A stretch of 5,331 nucleotides of DNA from Candidatus Rokuibacteriota bacterium (lineage in GTDB: Bacteria; Methylomirabilota; Methylomirabilia; Rokubacteriales; CSP1-6): contig QHRS01000170.1 of NCBI GenBank assembly GCA_003221435.1, positions 1 through 5,331 on the forward strand, in the 5' to 3' direction. Under the pieces are notes generated by a model that saw nothing but the letters and a program-made list of their open reading frames with translations, had not been told where the DNA came from and did no database searches. This document shows positions 1-5,331 of the stretch, in pieces; the first letter of the stretch is position 1, and each line of letters opens with the position of its first letter. Both the position numbers and the translations under genes were made by a program.

Positions 1-139
1 CGATCTCCTCGATCGGGATGTGCATTGCATTCGGGAGCCGGCACAGCTTCGTCTCCCAGTCCTCGCGCACGTCGAGAAGCATGGGAGCCTCGCGCCGGTC
101 GAGGCGGGCCTTCAGCTCCTGCGGAGTGATCTGCTCCAC
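1..139 (-). CDS. Rhodanese-like domain protein (5' part only, cut by window edge)
   Basis: Only the first 46 codons are present; the gene runs off the left edge. The translation opens VEQITPQELKARL, then has LLDVRE at residues 21-26 and NAMHIPIEEI at residues 37-46. This is the usual start of a single-domain rhodanese: a 'thinking' helix of the ITPxEL type, the LLDVRE strand and loop, and the 'gAxhIP' segment. The catalytic-loop cysteine of the family lies beyond the window, so activity cannot be judged. Family members carry sulfane sulfur as a cysteine persulfide, or serve as inactive binding domains. The GTG start at 139 is chosen because AAGGAG (151-146) sits 6 bases upstream and an in-frame TGA further upstream leaves no earlier start. 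It follows the hydrolase gene by 27 bases, so co-transcription is likely. Confidence 0.8.
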   Translation of the reverse strand, partial: MEQITPQELKARLDRREAPMLLDVREDWETKLCRLPNAMHIPIEEI

Positions 140-145
140 GCCTGT

Positions 146-151
146 CTCCTT
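146..151 (-). promoter_or_regulatory. Shine-Dalgarno of the rhodanese-like gene
   Basis: The minus strand reads AAGGAG here, followed by the 6-base spacer ACAGGC and then GTG. It supports GTG at 139 as the real start and indicates independent ribosome loading within the transcript. Confidence 0.6.
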
Positions 152-173
152 CGACTCACCTCCGACTCACCTC
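152..173. repeat. Perfect 11-bp tandem duplication at the hydrolase stop codon
   Basis: CGACTCACCTC occurs at 152-162 and again directly at 163-173 with no mismatch. On the coding (minus) strand the unit is GAGGTGAGTCG. The upstream unit contains the hydrolase's stop codon (TGA, 169-167), and the downstream unit lies in the gap before the rhodanese ribosome-binding site. It looks like a small slippage duplication that lengthened the intergenic spacer without touching either product. Confidence 0.75.
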
Positions 174-1018
174 GGGGCGGTCCGGCCGACCAGGAACTCC
201 GCCAGCCAGGCGTTGACGGCGGGCGCGTGCTCGATCTGGGGAAAGTGCCCGCACCGGTCGAGCCAGTGGACGGCGGCGCGTCCGCAGTTCTCGACCACGT
301 CCGCGCAATGGGTCGCCGGCACGACCGGATCCTGCCGCCCGTGGATGGCCAGCACGGGCACGTCGAGCCGCCGGAGCGCCTTGCGATACTGCTCCGCATG
401 GTCGACGAAGTCCGTCCGCACCCCGCGCAGCGTCGCGAGATACGCCGCGCGGCCCTCCGGGCTCGTGCGGACGGCGTACGCGCAGTCGACGAGGAACGCG
501 ACCTCCGCCGGGGCGGGCTCGGCGAAGCAGCGCCCGATCGCCGCCCGGTAGACCCACGCCGGGGCGCACGCGGAGAGGAGGTCCCCGATCCCGTACAGCG
601 CGATCAGCCGGTACACCCAGGAGAGGCGGTAGCCGAAGCCCGGGACGACGGCACCGAGCAGCGCGATGCGCTCCACGTCGGCGGGATACGCGCTCGCGTA
701 GGCGATGGCGACCGCGCCGCCCAGCGAGTGCCCGACGAGCGCCGAGCGCCCGAGCCCCATCACGCGGACGAACCCGCGCAGCGCGTCGACGAAGAACGGC
801 AGGCGATACGTGGCGCGGGGTTTGCCGGAGCGCCCGAAGCCCGGCAGGTCGAGCGCGTACACCGTGGCCTGGCGACTCAGATAGTCGATGTTGTGGCGCC
901 ACGATTCCGCGAATCCGCCGAGGCCGTGCACGAGGAGCACGGCGGGGCCGCGGCCTTCCACGAGGTAGTGGAGGGCGAGACCGTCCAGCGCCCCGCCCTC
1001 CAGCTGAATCTCAGGCAT
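167..1018 (-). CDS. Alpha/beta-fold hydrolase
   Basis: A 283-residue cytoplasmic enzyme of the alpha/beta hydrolase superfamily, a common length for the family. HGLGG at 31-35 is the oxyanion-hole motif, and ALDLPGFGRSGKP (55-67) is the conserved strand and loop after it. GHSLGG at 96-101 is the nucleophile elbow, with Ser98. GRQDPVVP at 228-235 supplies the acid Asp230 and CGHFP at 256-260 supplies His258, so the triad is complete. Residues about 125-200 form a helical lid, which normally sets the substrate. The fold resembles esterases, C-C bond hydrolases and haloperoxidase-like proteins, and the substrate cannot be assigned from sequence. No signal peptide is seen. The ATG at 1018 is the first possible start, because an in-frame TAG lies four codons upstream; it overlaps the end of the PLP-enzyme gene by 8 bases, so translational coupling is likely. 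Its own ribosome-binding site is weak. Confidence 0.93.
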   Translation of the reverse strand: MPEIQLEGGALDGLALHYLVEGRGPAVLLVHGLGGFAESWRHNIDYLSRQATVYALDLPGFGRSGKPRATYRLPFFVDALRGFVRVMGLGRSALVGHSLGGAVAIAYASAYPADVERIALLGAVVPGFGYRLSWVYRLIALYGIGDLLSACAPAWVYRAAIGRCFAEPAPAEVAFLVDCAYAVRTSPEGRAAYLATLRGVRTDFVDHAEQYRKALRRLDVPVLAIHGRQDPVVPATHCADVVENCGRAAVHWLDRCGHFPQIEHAPAVNAWLAEFLVGRTAPR

Positions 1019-2045
1019 GCGGCCACTCTACCAGAGACTCTCCGTCGAGGAGCCGGCTCAACTCGGCGCGGAACGGGAAGAGACTGAAGATGCCACCCGT
1101 GTGGATGAAACACACGCGCTCGCCGAACTGCCGCGGGGCGCGAGAGAGCTCCGCTACGAGCCCCTGGAACGCCTTGGCCGTGTAGACCGGATCAAGGACG
1201 ATCCCCTCCGTGCGCGCCAGCTGGGTGACGACCGCGAGCGTGTCCTCGCCGACGCGGCCGCGCCCCGCCCCCTGATAGCCGTCGAGCACCGGGATGTCCG
1301 CGGGCGGGGCGACGCGGAGGTGGTAGCGCCGCGCGGCCTGCTCCATGATGCCACTCACGTACCGGCGGACCTCGTCGGCGTCCCACGCGACCGCCACGCT
1401 GATGATCTGCGCGCGCAGGCCCGTGAGCTGCTTGCCCATCAGCAGGCCGGCCTGGCTGCCGCCGCTGAAGGCCGTGATGACGATCGTGTCGAAGTCCGGC
1501 GCGCCGTGCTTCGTCTGCTGGAAGATCTCGCGCGCGCAGGCCATGTAGCCGAGCGCGCCGACCACGGTCGCGCCGCTCTCCGGGATGACGTACGGGCGCC
1601 GGCCGCGCGAGCGCTCGCGCGCTTCGAGAGCGGCGAGGACATCGTCGATCTTCGCCCACTCCTCGTCCGTGCAGTAGTGGAGCTCGGCGCCGAGCATCCT
1701 GTCGAGCAGGAGATTGCCGTCGTAGGCGGCGGGCTTCACCCCCTTCAGCGCGAGGACCGCCCGGAGGCCGAGCCGGGCGCTCACCGCCGCCACCGTGCGG
1801 CAGCAGTTGGACTGCAGCGTCCCGCACGTGATCAGCGTGTCGGCGTTCTGCGCGAGCGCCTCGCCGATCAGGAACTCGAGCTTGCGGACCTTGTTGCCGC
1901 TCTCCAGCAGACCCGTCAGGTCATCCCGTTTGACCCACAGCTCGACGCCGAGTCGCGCGGACAGGCGCTCGAGCTTGAGGATCGGCGTCGGGGTGTGCGC
2001 GAGCTCGATCCGGGGAATCGGCGGGGTGTCGCTCATCCGACCCAT
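1011..2045 (-). CDS. D-cysteine desulfhydrase / ACC deaminase-family PLP enzyme
   Basis: A 344-residue fold-type II PLP enzyme of the COG2515 family, which includes D-cysteine desulfhydrase (D-cysteine to pyruvate, sulfide and ammonia) and ACC deaminase. WVKRDDLTG (37-45) and SGNKVRKLEF (49-58) are family motifs; Lys52 should bind PLP. LQSN at 77-80 carries the conserved serine Ser79. SGGSQAGL (194-201) is the phosphate-binding region. LDPVYTAKAFQGL (284-296) and FIHTGG (313-318) are the C-terminal signatures. Two sites depart from the E. coli DcyD pattern as I recall it: QSN is followed by Cys-Cys instead of His, and PESGAT (155-160) stands where PVGGSN is usual. The exact substrate is therefore uncertain. 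Starts at 2045 and 2036 are both possible. The second (MSDTPP) has GAGAAG 9 bases upstream, whereas for the first that motif directly abuts the ATG. The gene lies 4 bases (or 13 from the second start) after the DUF72 stop and overlaps the hydrolase gene. Confidence 0.9.
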   Translation of the reverse strand: MGRMSDTPPIPRIELAHTPTPILKLERLSARLGVELWVKRDDLTGLLESGNKVRKLEFLIGEALAQNADTLITCGTLQSNCCRTVAAVSARLGLRAVLALKGVKPAAYDGNLLLDRMLGAELHYCTDEEWAKIDDVLAALEARERSRGRRPYVIPESGATVVGALGYMACAREIFQQTKHGAPDFDTIVITAFSGGSQAGLLMGKQLTGLRAQIISVAVAWDADEVRRYVSGIMEQAARRYHLRVAPPADIPVLDGYQGAGRGRVGEDTLAVVTQLARTEGIVLDPVYTAKAFQGLVAELSRAPRQFGERVCFIHTGGIFSLFPFRAELSRLLDGESLVEWPHA

Positions 2046-2049
2046 CTTC

Positions 2050-3003
2050 TCAGGGCCGGCGGCTGCCTGGCAAGAAGTTGACTCCGCGCGAGCGCTGACC
2101 GAGCAGCCGCCGCATCATCAGCGCGTTCTGCACGGGATAGTCGCGATTGTTGTTGTTGAACGAGATGAACACGCGCTCGGTCTCGCCCTCGAGCGCCTCG
2201 ACCTCCGGCAGCAGCTCGCGCAGCTCGTCCTCTGCGTAGAGGTAATCGTACTTCTCGCGAACGGTCGGCTCTTCGCCGCGACGCTGGCGGAGCCATCCCT
2301 CCGCGTTCCGCCCGTGCAGCCGCATGACGGCGGTCGAGGCGGTCGGCGCGGTCACGCGCGGCACGGCGCCGGCCGCGCGGGGCCCGTCGACGACGACGTG
2401 GACCAGCCGCGCCTCCGCGAGCGCCGCGAGCGTCTCCGTCGCGTGCTCAGGGAACCAGGAGCGGTCACGGAACTCGACCGCGACGGTCAGGTCCGGGAGG
2501 CGCTCGCGGAGCGAGGCGAGGTACCGGAGGCCCGCCTCGCCGAAGCGGACCCACGGCGCGAACTGGAAGAGCACGTACCCGAGCCTCCCCGCCTCGGCGA
2601 GCGGCGCGATCGCCGCGCGGTAGAGGCGGAAGCACTCGTCGAGCGCCTCCGCGGAAAAGGCCGAGCGGTGGATCTCGCCGCGGTGGGTGCGCCGGGGCTC
2701 GGGCGGCAGCATGAGCTGGAGCTCGGCGGGCAGCGACTCGGACTTCGGGTGGTGGCCCGTCATCAGCGAGTACGCCTTGATGTTGAAGAGAAACCCCGGC
2801 GGCGTGCGCTCGGCCCAGAGCGCGGCATTCCGCGCGGCCGGAATGGCGTAGTACGAGGAGTTGATCTCGACCGTGTCGAAGACGCCCGCGTAAAAGCGGA
2901 GGCGGCCTTCCGCGGACATCGATTTCCTGGGGTAGAACGACCCGGCTTCGATCAGCGCGGCGTCGGCCCACGAGCAGATCCCGACGCGCAGCTCCGCGGC
3001 CAC
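2050..3003 (-). CDS. DUF72 (YecE-like) family protein
   Basis: A 317-residue protein matching the DUF72 family, a TIM-barrel-like fold of unknown biochemical function. The family pattern is clear in order: VGICSWAD (7-14), SFYPRKS (22-28), VFDTVEINSSYYAIP (41-55), TPPGFLFNIKAYSLMTGH (67-84), LGYVLFQFAPWV (141-152), AVEFRDRSWF (175-184), MRLHGRN (227-233), YDYLYAEDEL (252-261) and ISFNNNNRDYPVQNA (280-294). Length is typical and no signal peptide is seen. The start is GTG at 3003: an in-frame TGA (the stop of the TPR gene) lies 17 codons upstream, no ATG intervenes, and the family N-terminus begins here. No convincing Shine-Dalgarno precedes it, so reinitiation after the TPR gene may drive translation. 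The gene ends 4 bases before the first possible start of the PLP-enzyme gene. Confidence 0.93.
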   Translation of the reverse strand: MAAELRVGICSWADAALIEAGSFYPRKSMSAEGRLRFYAGVFDTVEINSSYYAIPAARNAALWAERTPPGFLFNIKAYSLMTGHHPKSESLPAELQLMLPPEPRRTHRGEIHRSAFSAEALDECFRLYRAAIAPLAEAGRLGYVLFQFAPWVRFGEAGLRYLASLRERLPDLTVAVEFRDRSWFPEHATETLAALAEARLVHVVVDGPRAAGAVPRVTAPTASTAVMRLHGRNAEGWLRQRRGEEPTVREKYDYLYAEDELRELLPEVEALEGETERVFISFNNNNRDYPVQNALMMRRLLGQRSRGVNFLPGSRRP

Positions 3004-3051
3004 GGGTCGGCGCGCCGGGCGAACGCTGCGGTCAGGCGCCGGCGGAGCGGG

Positions 3052-3510
3052 TCATTTGTCCGCCTCGCCGATCGCCCCCGCCAGCGCGTCCGCCTCGCGC
3101 GGGTCGAGCGAGCGGAGCCGCTCGAGCACCGCCCTGGCGTCATCGAGCTTCCCCATCTGGACGTACGCTTCGCCCAGATACTCGAGCGCCTGGGGGTAGT
3201 CCGGACGGAGTCGCAGCGCCTCCTGGTAGCTCTTCACCGACTCGTCGTAGCGCTTCTGGTTACGGAGCGCATGGCCGAGCCCGTTCCACGCTTCCGGGAA
3301 CTCCGCCCGGAAGCGGATCGCCTCACGGAACGCACCTTCGGCGCCGGGCCAGTCCTCTCTCGCAGCGAGGGCGAACCCTTCGGTGACCTTCGACTCCGCC
3401 GTCCCCGGCGGCGCGGCGGGCAGGTTCGTCCACGCATCGGGATCGGCGCTCGCGATCGAACCCGAGACGATCAACGCGCCGGCGACCGCCAGGGCGACAC
3501 GGGGCCGCAT
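3052..3510 (-). CDS. Small exported tetratricopeptide-repeat protein
   Basis: A 152-residue protein. It opens with a signal peptide: positively charged start (MRPR), a hydrophobic core at about 5-20 and a likely cleavage site after ASA at 20-22. It is therefore probably periplasmic or extracytoplasmic. Three tandem 34-residue TPR units follow at about 39-72, 73-106 and 107-140, with recurrent signatures such as AWNGLGHALRNQKRYDESV, and ALRLRPDYPQ closing the second repeat. TPR arrays bind partner proteins or peptides; the partner is unknown. The start is ATG at 3510-3508, which shares its A with the stop of the upstream oxidoreductase (TGATG), so translational coupling is expected. The same frame is open far upstream inside the oxidoreductase gene, but that part is an out-of-frame shadow. 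An exported scaffold among cytoplasmic enzymes is slightly unexpected. Confidence 0.88.
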   Translation of the reverse strand: MRPRVALAVAGALIVSGSIASADPDAWTNLPAAPPGTAESKVTEGFALAAREDWPGAEGAFREAIRFRAEFPEAWNGLGHALRNQKRYDESVKSYQEALRLRPDYPQALEYLGEAYVQMGKLDDARAVLERLRSLDPREADALAGAIGEADK

Positions 3511-4340
3511 CAGCGCATCAGCTTCGCGTACTTGTCGAGGAGCGGCAGCACCGTCTCCCGGTCGGCCGAGGGGAGCCCGAAGAGCGCGCGGGTGATGCCG
3601 GCCGCCGCGTAGCTCTCGAGCGTCACGGGATCGGGCTTGGCGCCGAACACGGACACCGAGATCGTCTTCATGTCGCGCCCGGCCTTCGCCGCGCGGGCCT
3701 TGAGGTCCGCGAGAGCGCTCAGGACGTCGGCGCGCCCGCGCGGGAACCAACCCTCGCAGAAGTCGACCACGCGCTGCAGCGTGTACCCGGACTCCCCGCC
3801 GAGCAGCACGGGCGGATGCGGCCTCTGGACCGGCTTGGGATAGGACCAGATCGGGTCGAAGTCGACGAACTCGCCGTGGAACTCGGCCTCCTCTTTGGTC
3901 CAGATCTCCTTCATCGCGAGCACGCGTTCCCGCAGCAGCCGGAAGCGGGACTTGAAGTCGGTCCCGTGGTTCTCCATCTCCTCGGCGTTCCAGCCGCCGC
4001 CGATCCCGAAGAGGAACCGGCCGCTGGACAGGAAGTCCAGGCTCGCGACCTCCTTGGCCGTGATGATCGGATCGCGTTCGATGACGAGGCAGATGCCCGT
4101 GCCGACCTTGAGGGTCGTCGTCACAGCCGCGGCGGTGGCGAGGGCCACGAAGGGGTCGTGCGTGTGCCAGTATTCCTTCGGCAGGCTCGGTCCGCCGGGC
4201 CACGGGCTCCGGCGGCTCTTCGGGATATGCGTGTGCTCGGGCACGAAGAGCGACTCGAACCCGCGCTGCTCGGCTGCCCGCGCCAGCTCGTCGATGCGGA
4301 TCGCGAAGTCGGTCGCGAAGATGAATACGCCGTAGTGCAT
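3510..4340 (-). CDS. LLM-class (probably F420-dependent) oxidoreductase
   Basis: A 276-residue luciferase-like monooxygenase-family protein. It best resembles the group annotated as Rv2161c-type F420-dependent oxidoreductases (TIGR03619, from memory). Visible family features are GFESLFVPEHTH (28-39), HDPFVALATAAAVTT (61-75), LKVGTGICLVIERDPIITAK (77-96), LDFLSSGRFLFGIGGGWNAE (101-120) and HPPVLLGG (175-182). The GIGGGWNAEEM segment and the AK/LD stretch are the classic cofactor-side motifs of this TIM-barrel family. F420 rather than FMN is inferred from family resemblance only, and the substrate is unknown. It is cytoplasmic, with no signal peptide. The ATG at 4340 is backed by a strong Shine-Dalgarno. 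It probably leads the downstream run of tightly packed genes, lying 54 bases after the E1-beta gene and overlapping the TPR gene by one base. Confidence 0.93.
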   Translation of the reverse strand: MHYGVFIFATDFAIRIDELARAAEQRGFESLFVPEHTHIPKSRRSPWPGGPSLPKEYWHTHDPFVALATAAAVTTTLKVGTGICLVIERDPIITAKEVASLDFLSSGRFLFGIGGGWNAEEMENHGTDFKSRFRLLRERVLAMKEIWTKEEAEFHGEFVDFDPIWSYPKPVQRPHPPVLLGGESGYTLQRVVDFCEGWFPRGRADVLSALADLKARAAKAGRDMKTISVSVFGAKPDPVTLESYAAAGITRALFGLPSADRETVLPLLDKYAKLMR

Positions 4341-4342
4341 GA

Positions 4343-4350
4343 CACCTCCC
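4343..4350 (-). promoter_or_regulatory. Strong Shine-Dalgarno of the LLM oxidoreductase gene
   Basis: The minus strand reads GGGAGGTG two bases before the ATG, with the core GGAGG four to five bases upstream. It is the best ribosome-binding site in the window and fixes the start of the oxidoreductase at 4340. Confidence 0.7.
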
Positions 4351-4365
4351 TCAGCGGATTGAAAT

Positions 4366-4387
4366 GCCCGGCCGGCCGGCGCCGGGC
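4366..4387 (-). terminator. GC-rich hairpin in the E1-beta / oxidoreductase gap (weak terminator or attenuator candidate)
   Basis: GCCCGGC (4366-4372) and GCCGGGC (4381-4387) form a perfect 7-bp stem with an 8-base loop that is itself GC-palindromic. It starts 7 bases after the E1-beta stop codon. On the minus strand it is followed by ATTTCAAT, which is too poor in consecutive T for a confident intrinsic terminator. It may reduce read-through or protect the 3' end of the E1-beta message. In such GC-rich DNA chance stems are common. Confidence 0.25.
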
Positions 4388-4394
4388 GAGCCCA

Positions 4395-5317
4395 TCACCC
4401 CATCTTCTGGACGGCCTCCACGATCCGCTCGACCGTCGGCACGGTCTCGCGCTCGAGCAGGTCGGCGAACGGCATCGGGATGTCGTGGGCGGCGACGCGG
4501 ACGACCGGGGCGTCCAGCTCGTCGAACGCCTCCTCCATCACGGTTGCGGCGATCTCGGCGCCGGCGCCGAAGGTCTTCACCGCCTCGTGGACGACGGCGA
4601 GCCGGTGGGTGCGCCGGACCGAATCGAGCACGGCGGCCTTGTCCCAAGGCCGAATCGTTCGCAGATCCAGCACGTCGCACGAGATGCCGCGCTGCCCCAG
4701 CAGGTCCGCGGCCTCGAGACAGCGGTGCGCCATGAGGCTGTAGGACACGAGCGTGACGTCGGTCCCCTCGCGCCGGCGCGCCGCCACGCCGATCTTCTCC
4801 AGGCCCTCGCCGTCCGGCACGGCGCCCTTCACGAAGTAGAGCATCTTGTGCTCGAGGAAGATCACGGGATTCGGGTTTCGGATGGCGGCGAGCAGGAGCC
4901 CCTTGGCGTCCGCGGGCGTCGAGGGGCACACCACGATCAACCCCGGGACGTGGGCGAACCACGCCTCGAGGCTCTGCGAGTGCTGCGCGGCGAGTACCGG
5001 AGCTTCGCGGCCTGGTTGACGATCTGATCCATCGTGAGCGCGAGGAAATCGACGAAGCCGCCGCACTCGACGATCGGCCTGAGCCCGGTCGGGCCGACGG
5101 AGGCGCCGATGGCGAAGCCGACGATGGCCGCCTCCGAGATCGGCGTCTCGCGCACCCGCTCCGGACCGAACTTCTCGAGCAGCCCTCGGCTCGTCGCAAA
5201 GATCCCGCCGATCGCGCCCACATCCTCGCCCATCAGGAACACCCGGGGATCGCGCTCCATCTCCTCGCGGAACCCCTCGCAGATCGCCTCGGCCACGGTC
5301 AACGTATGCATGCTCAT
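4395..5317 (-). pseudogene. 2-oxoacid (pyruvate-type) dehydrogenase E1 beta subunit, disrupted by internal out-of-frame deletion
   Basis: The beta subunit pairs with E1 alpha to bind thiamine diphosphate and decarboxylate pyruvate or another 2-oxoacid (or acetoin) in a dehydrogenase complex. The coding region lies in two frames. The first, from ATG 5317 to codon TAC at 4996-4994, gives 108 residues with FLMGEDVG (27-34), ETPISEAAIVGFA (57-69, Glu62 being the conserved ThDP-contacting glutamate) and MDQIVNQAAKLRY (96-108). The second, from about 4994 to the TGA at 4397-4395, gives 199 residues. It starts LAAQHSQSLEAWFAH (with the conserved active-site histidine) and includes PSTPADAKGLL, PVIFLEHKMLY and VLDLRTIRPWD. 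Family members normally carry about 21-22 residues between the RY and AAQHSQ motifs (a GGQ..VP..R.P.G.G-type segment), and these are absent. Joined, the fragments total about 307 residues against roughly 325-330 for the family. The first frame continues with unrelated residues to a stop at 4937. The ATG at 5317 fits the family N-terminus; a second ATG lies two codons in. Pyruvate, acetoin or branched-chain specificity cannot be told. Confidence 0.85.
4991..4996 (-). other. Deletion/frameshift junction inside the E1-beta gene
   Basis: Upstream of this point the frame encodes NQAAKLRY; immediately downstream, in another frame, it encodes LAAQHSQSLE. The coding-strand sequence across the joint is CGGTACTCGCCGCGCAG, and the C at 4994 belongs to both TAC in the first frame and CTC in the second. 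Restoring the frame needs 3n+1 extra bases. With about 21 missing codons this predicts a loss of about 64 bases. That estimate comes from remembered family alignments, not a computed one. Confidence 0.75.
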
Positions 5318-5331
5318 GATTTCTCGGAGGG

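Noticed and set aside
3008..3017. Perfect palindrome CGGCGCGCCG in the TPR-DUF72 gap
   Set aside because: Short pure G/C palindromes are expected by chance in DNA this GC-rich, and it shows no operator-like context.
1795..3612. A 605-codon open frame on the plus strand, and similar long plus-strand frames at 20-1087, 1017-2081 and 3816-5027
   Set aside because: They lie opposite clear minus-strand protein families, their translations are Arg/Glu/Ala-rich low-information sequence with no recognisable motif, and GC-rich codon bias readily produces such antisense open frames.
3511..4203. Upstream extension of the TPR reading frame to a 383-residue protein
   Set aside because: The added part is the oxidoreductase gene read in another frame; the signal peptide starting at 3510 gives a natural N-terminus.
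4991..4996. Programmed ribosomal frameshifting as the explanation of the E1-beta frame change
   Set aside because: No slippery run is visible at the joint, and about 21 family residues are missing, which frameshifting would not explain.
4995..5066. Start codon at 5066 for the second E1-beta frame
   Set aside because: The residues between 5066 and about 4995 do not resemble the E1-beta family, while the other frame covering the same bases does.
5314..5331. Tail of an E1-alpha gene ending PSEKS-stop, overlapping the E1-beta ATG as ATGA
   Set aside because: E1-alpha commonly precedes E1-beta and the overlap is plausible, but only five sense codons are visible and they cannot be recognised.

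Overview
The window is a GC-rich (by eye about two-thirds or more G+C), densely packed bacterial segment. All seven supportable genes lie on the minus strand; the long plus-strand reading frames are codon-bias shadows. A deazaflavin (F420)-type LLM oxidoreductase, a COG2515 PLP enzyme and a 2-oxoacid dehydrogenase E1-beta together suggest an environmental soil or sediment bacterium. A Rokubacteria/Methylomirabilota-like, actinobacterial or deltaproteobacterial-type genome would fit, but this is inference and no taxonomic marker gene is present.

Layout in transcription order, from the right end to the left. (1) 5317-4395: 2-oxoacid dehydrogenase E1 beta subunit, broken by an internal out-of-frame deletion near 4991-4996. 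(2) 4340-3510: LLM-class, probably F420-dependent oxidoreductase with a strong Shine-Dalgarno. (3) 3510-3052: small exported TPR protein, sharing one base with the oxidoreductase gene. (4) 3003-2050: DUF72/YecE-family protein. (5) 2045-1011: D-cysteine desulfhydrase/ACC deaminase-like PLP enzyme with altered active-site motifs. (6) 1018-167: alpha/beta hydrolase, overlapping gene 5 by 8 bases. (7) 139-1: start of a rhodanese-like gene, cut by the window edge.

Genes 2-7 have gaps of 48 bases or less, or overlap, so they look like one transcription unit. A 54-base gap with a GC-rich hairpin separates them from the E1-beta gene. The PLP enzyme would release sulfide (if it acts on D-cysteine) and pyruvate; the rhodanese would handle sulfane sulfur and E1-beta would use a 2-oxoacid. 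A sulfur/pyruvate theme is therefore possible, but the set may equally be a loose housekeeping/accessory operon.

I see no RNA gene, CRISPR array, transposon or clear novel system. The strongest anomaly is the E1-beta lesion: about 21 codons plus one base appear to be missing from an otherwise well-conserved gene. This is either a real pseudogene or a sequencing/assembly error. No stretch of more than 300 bases lacks a gene.
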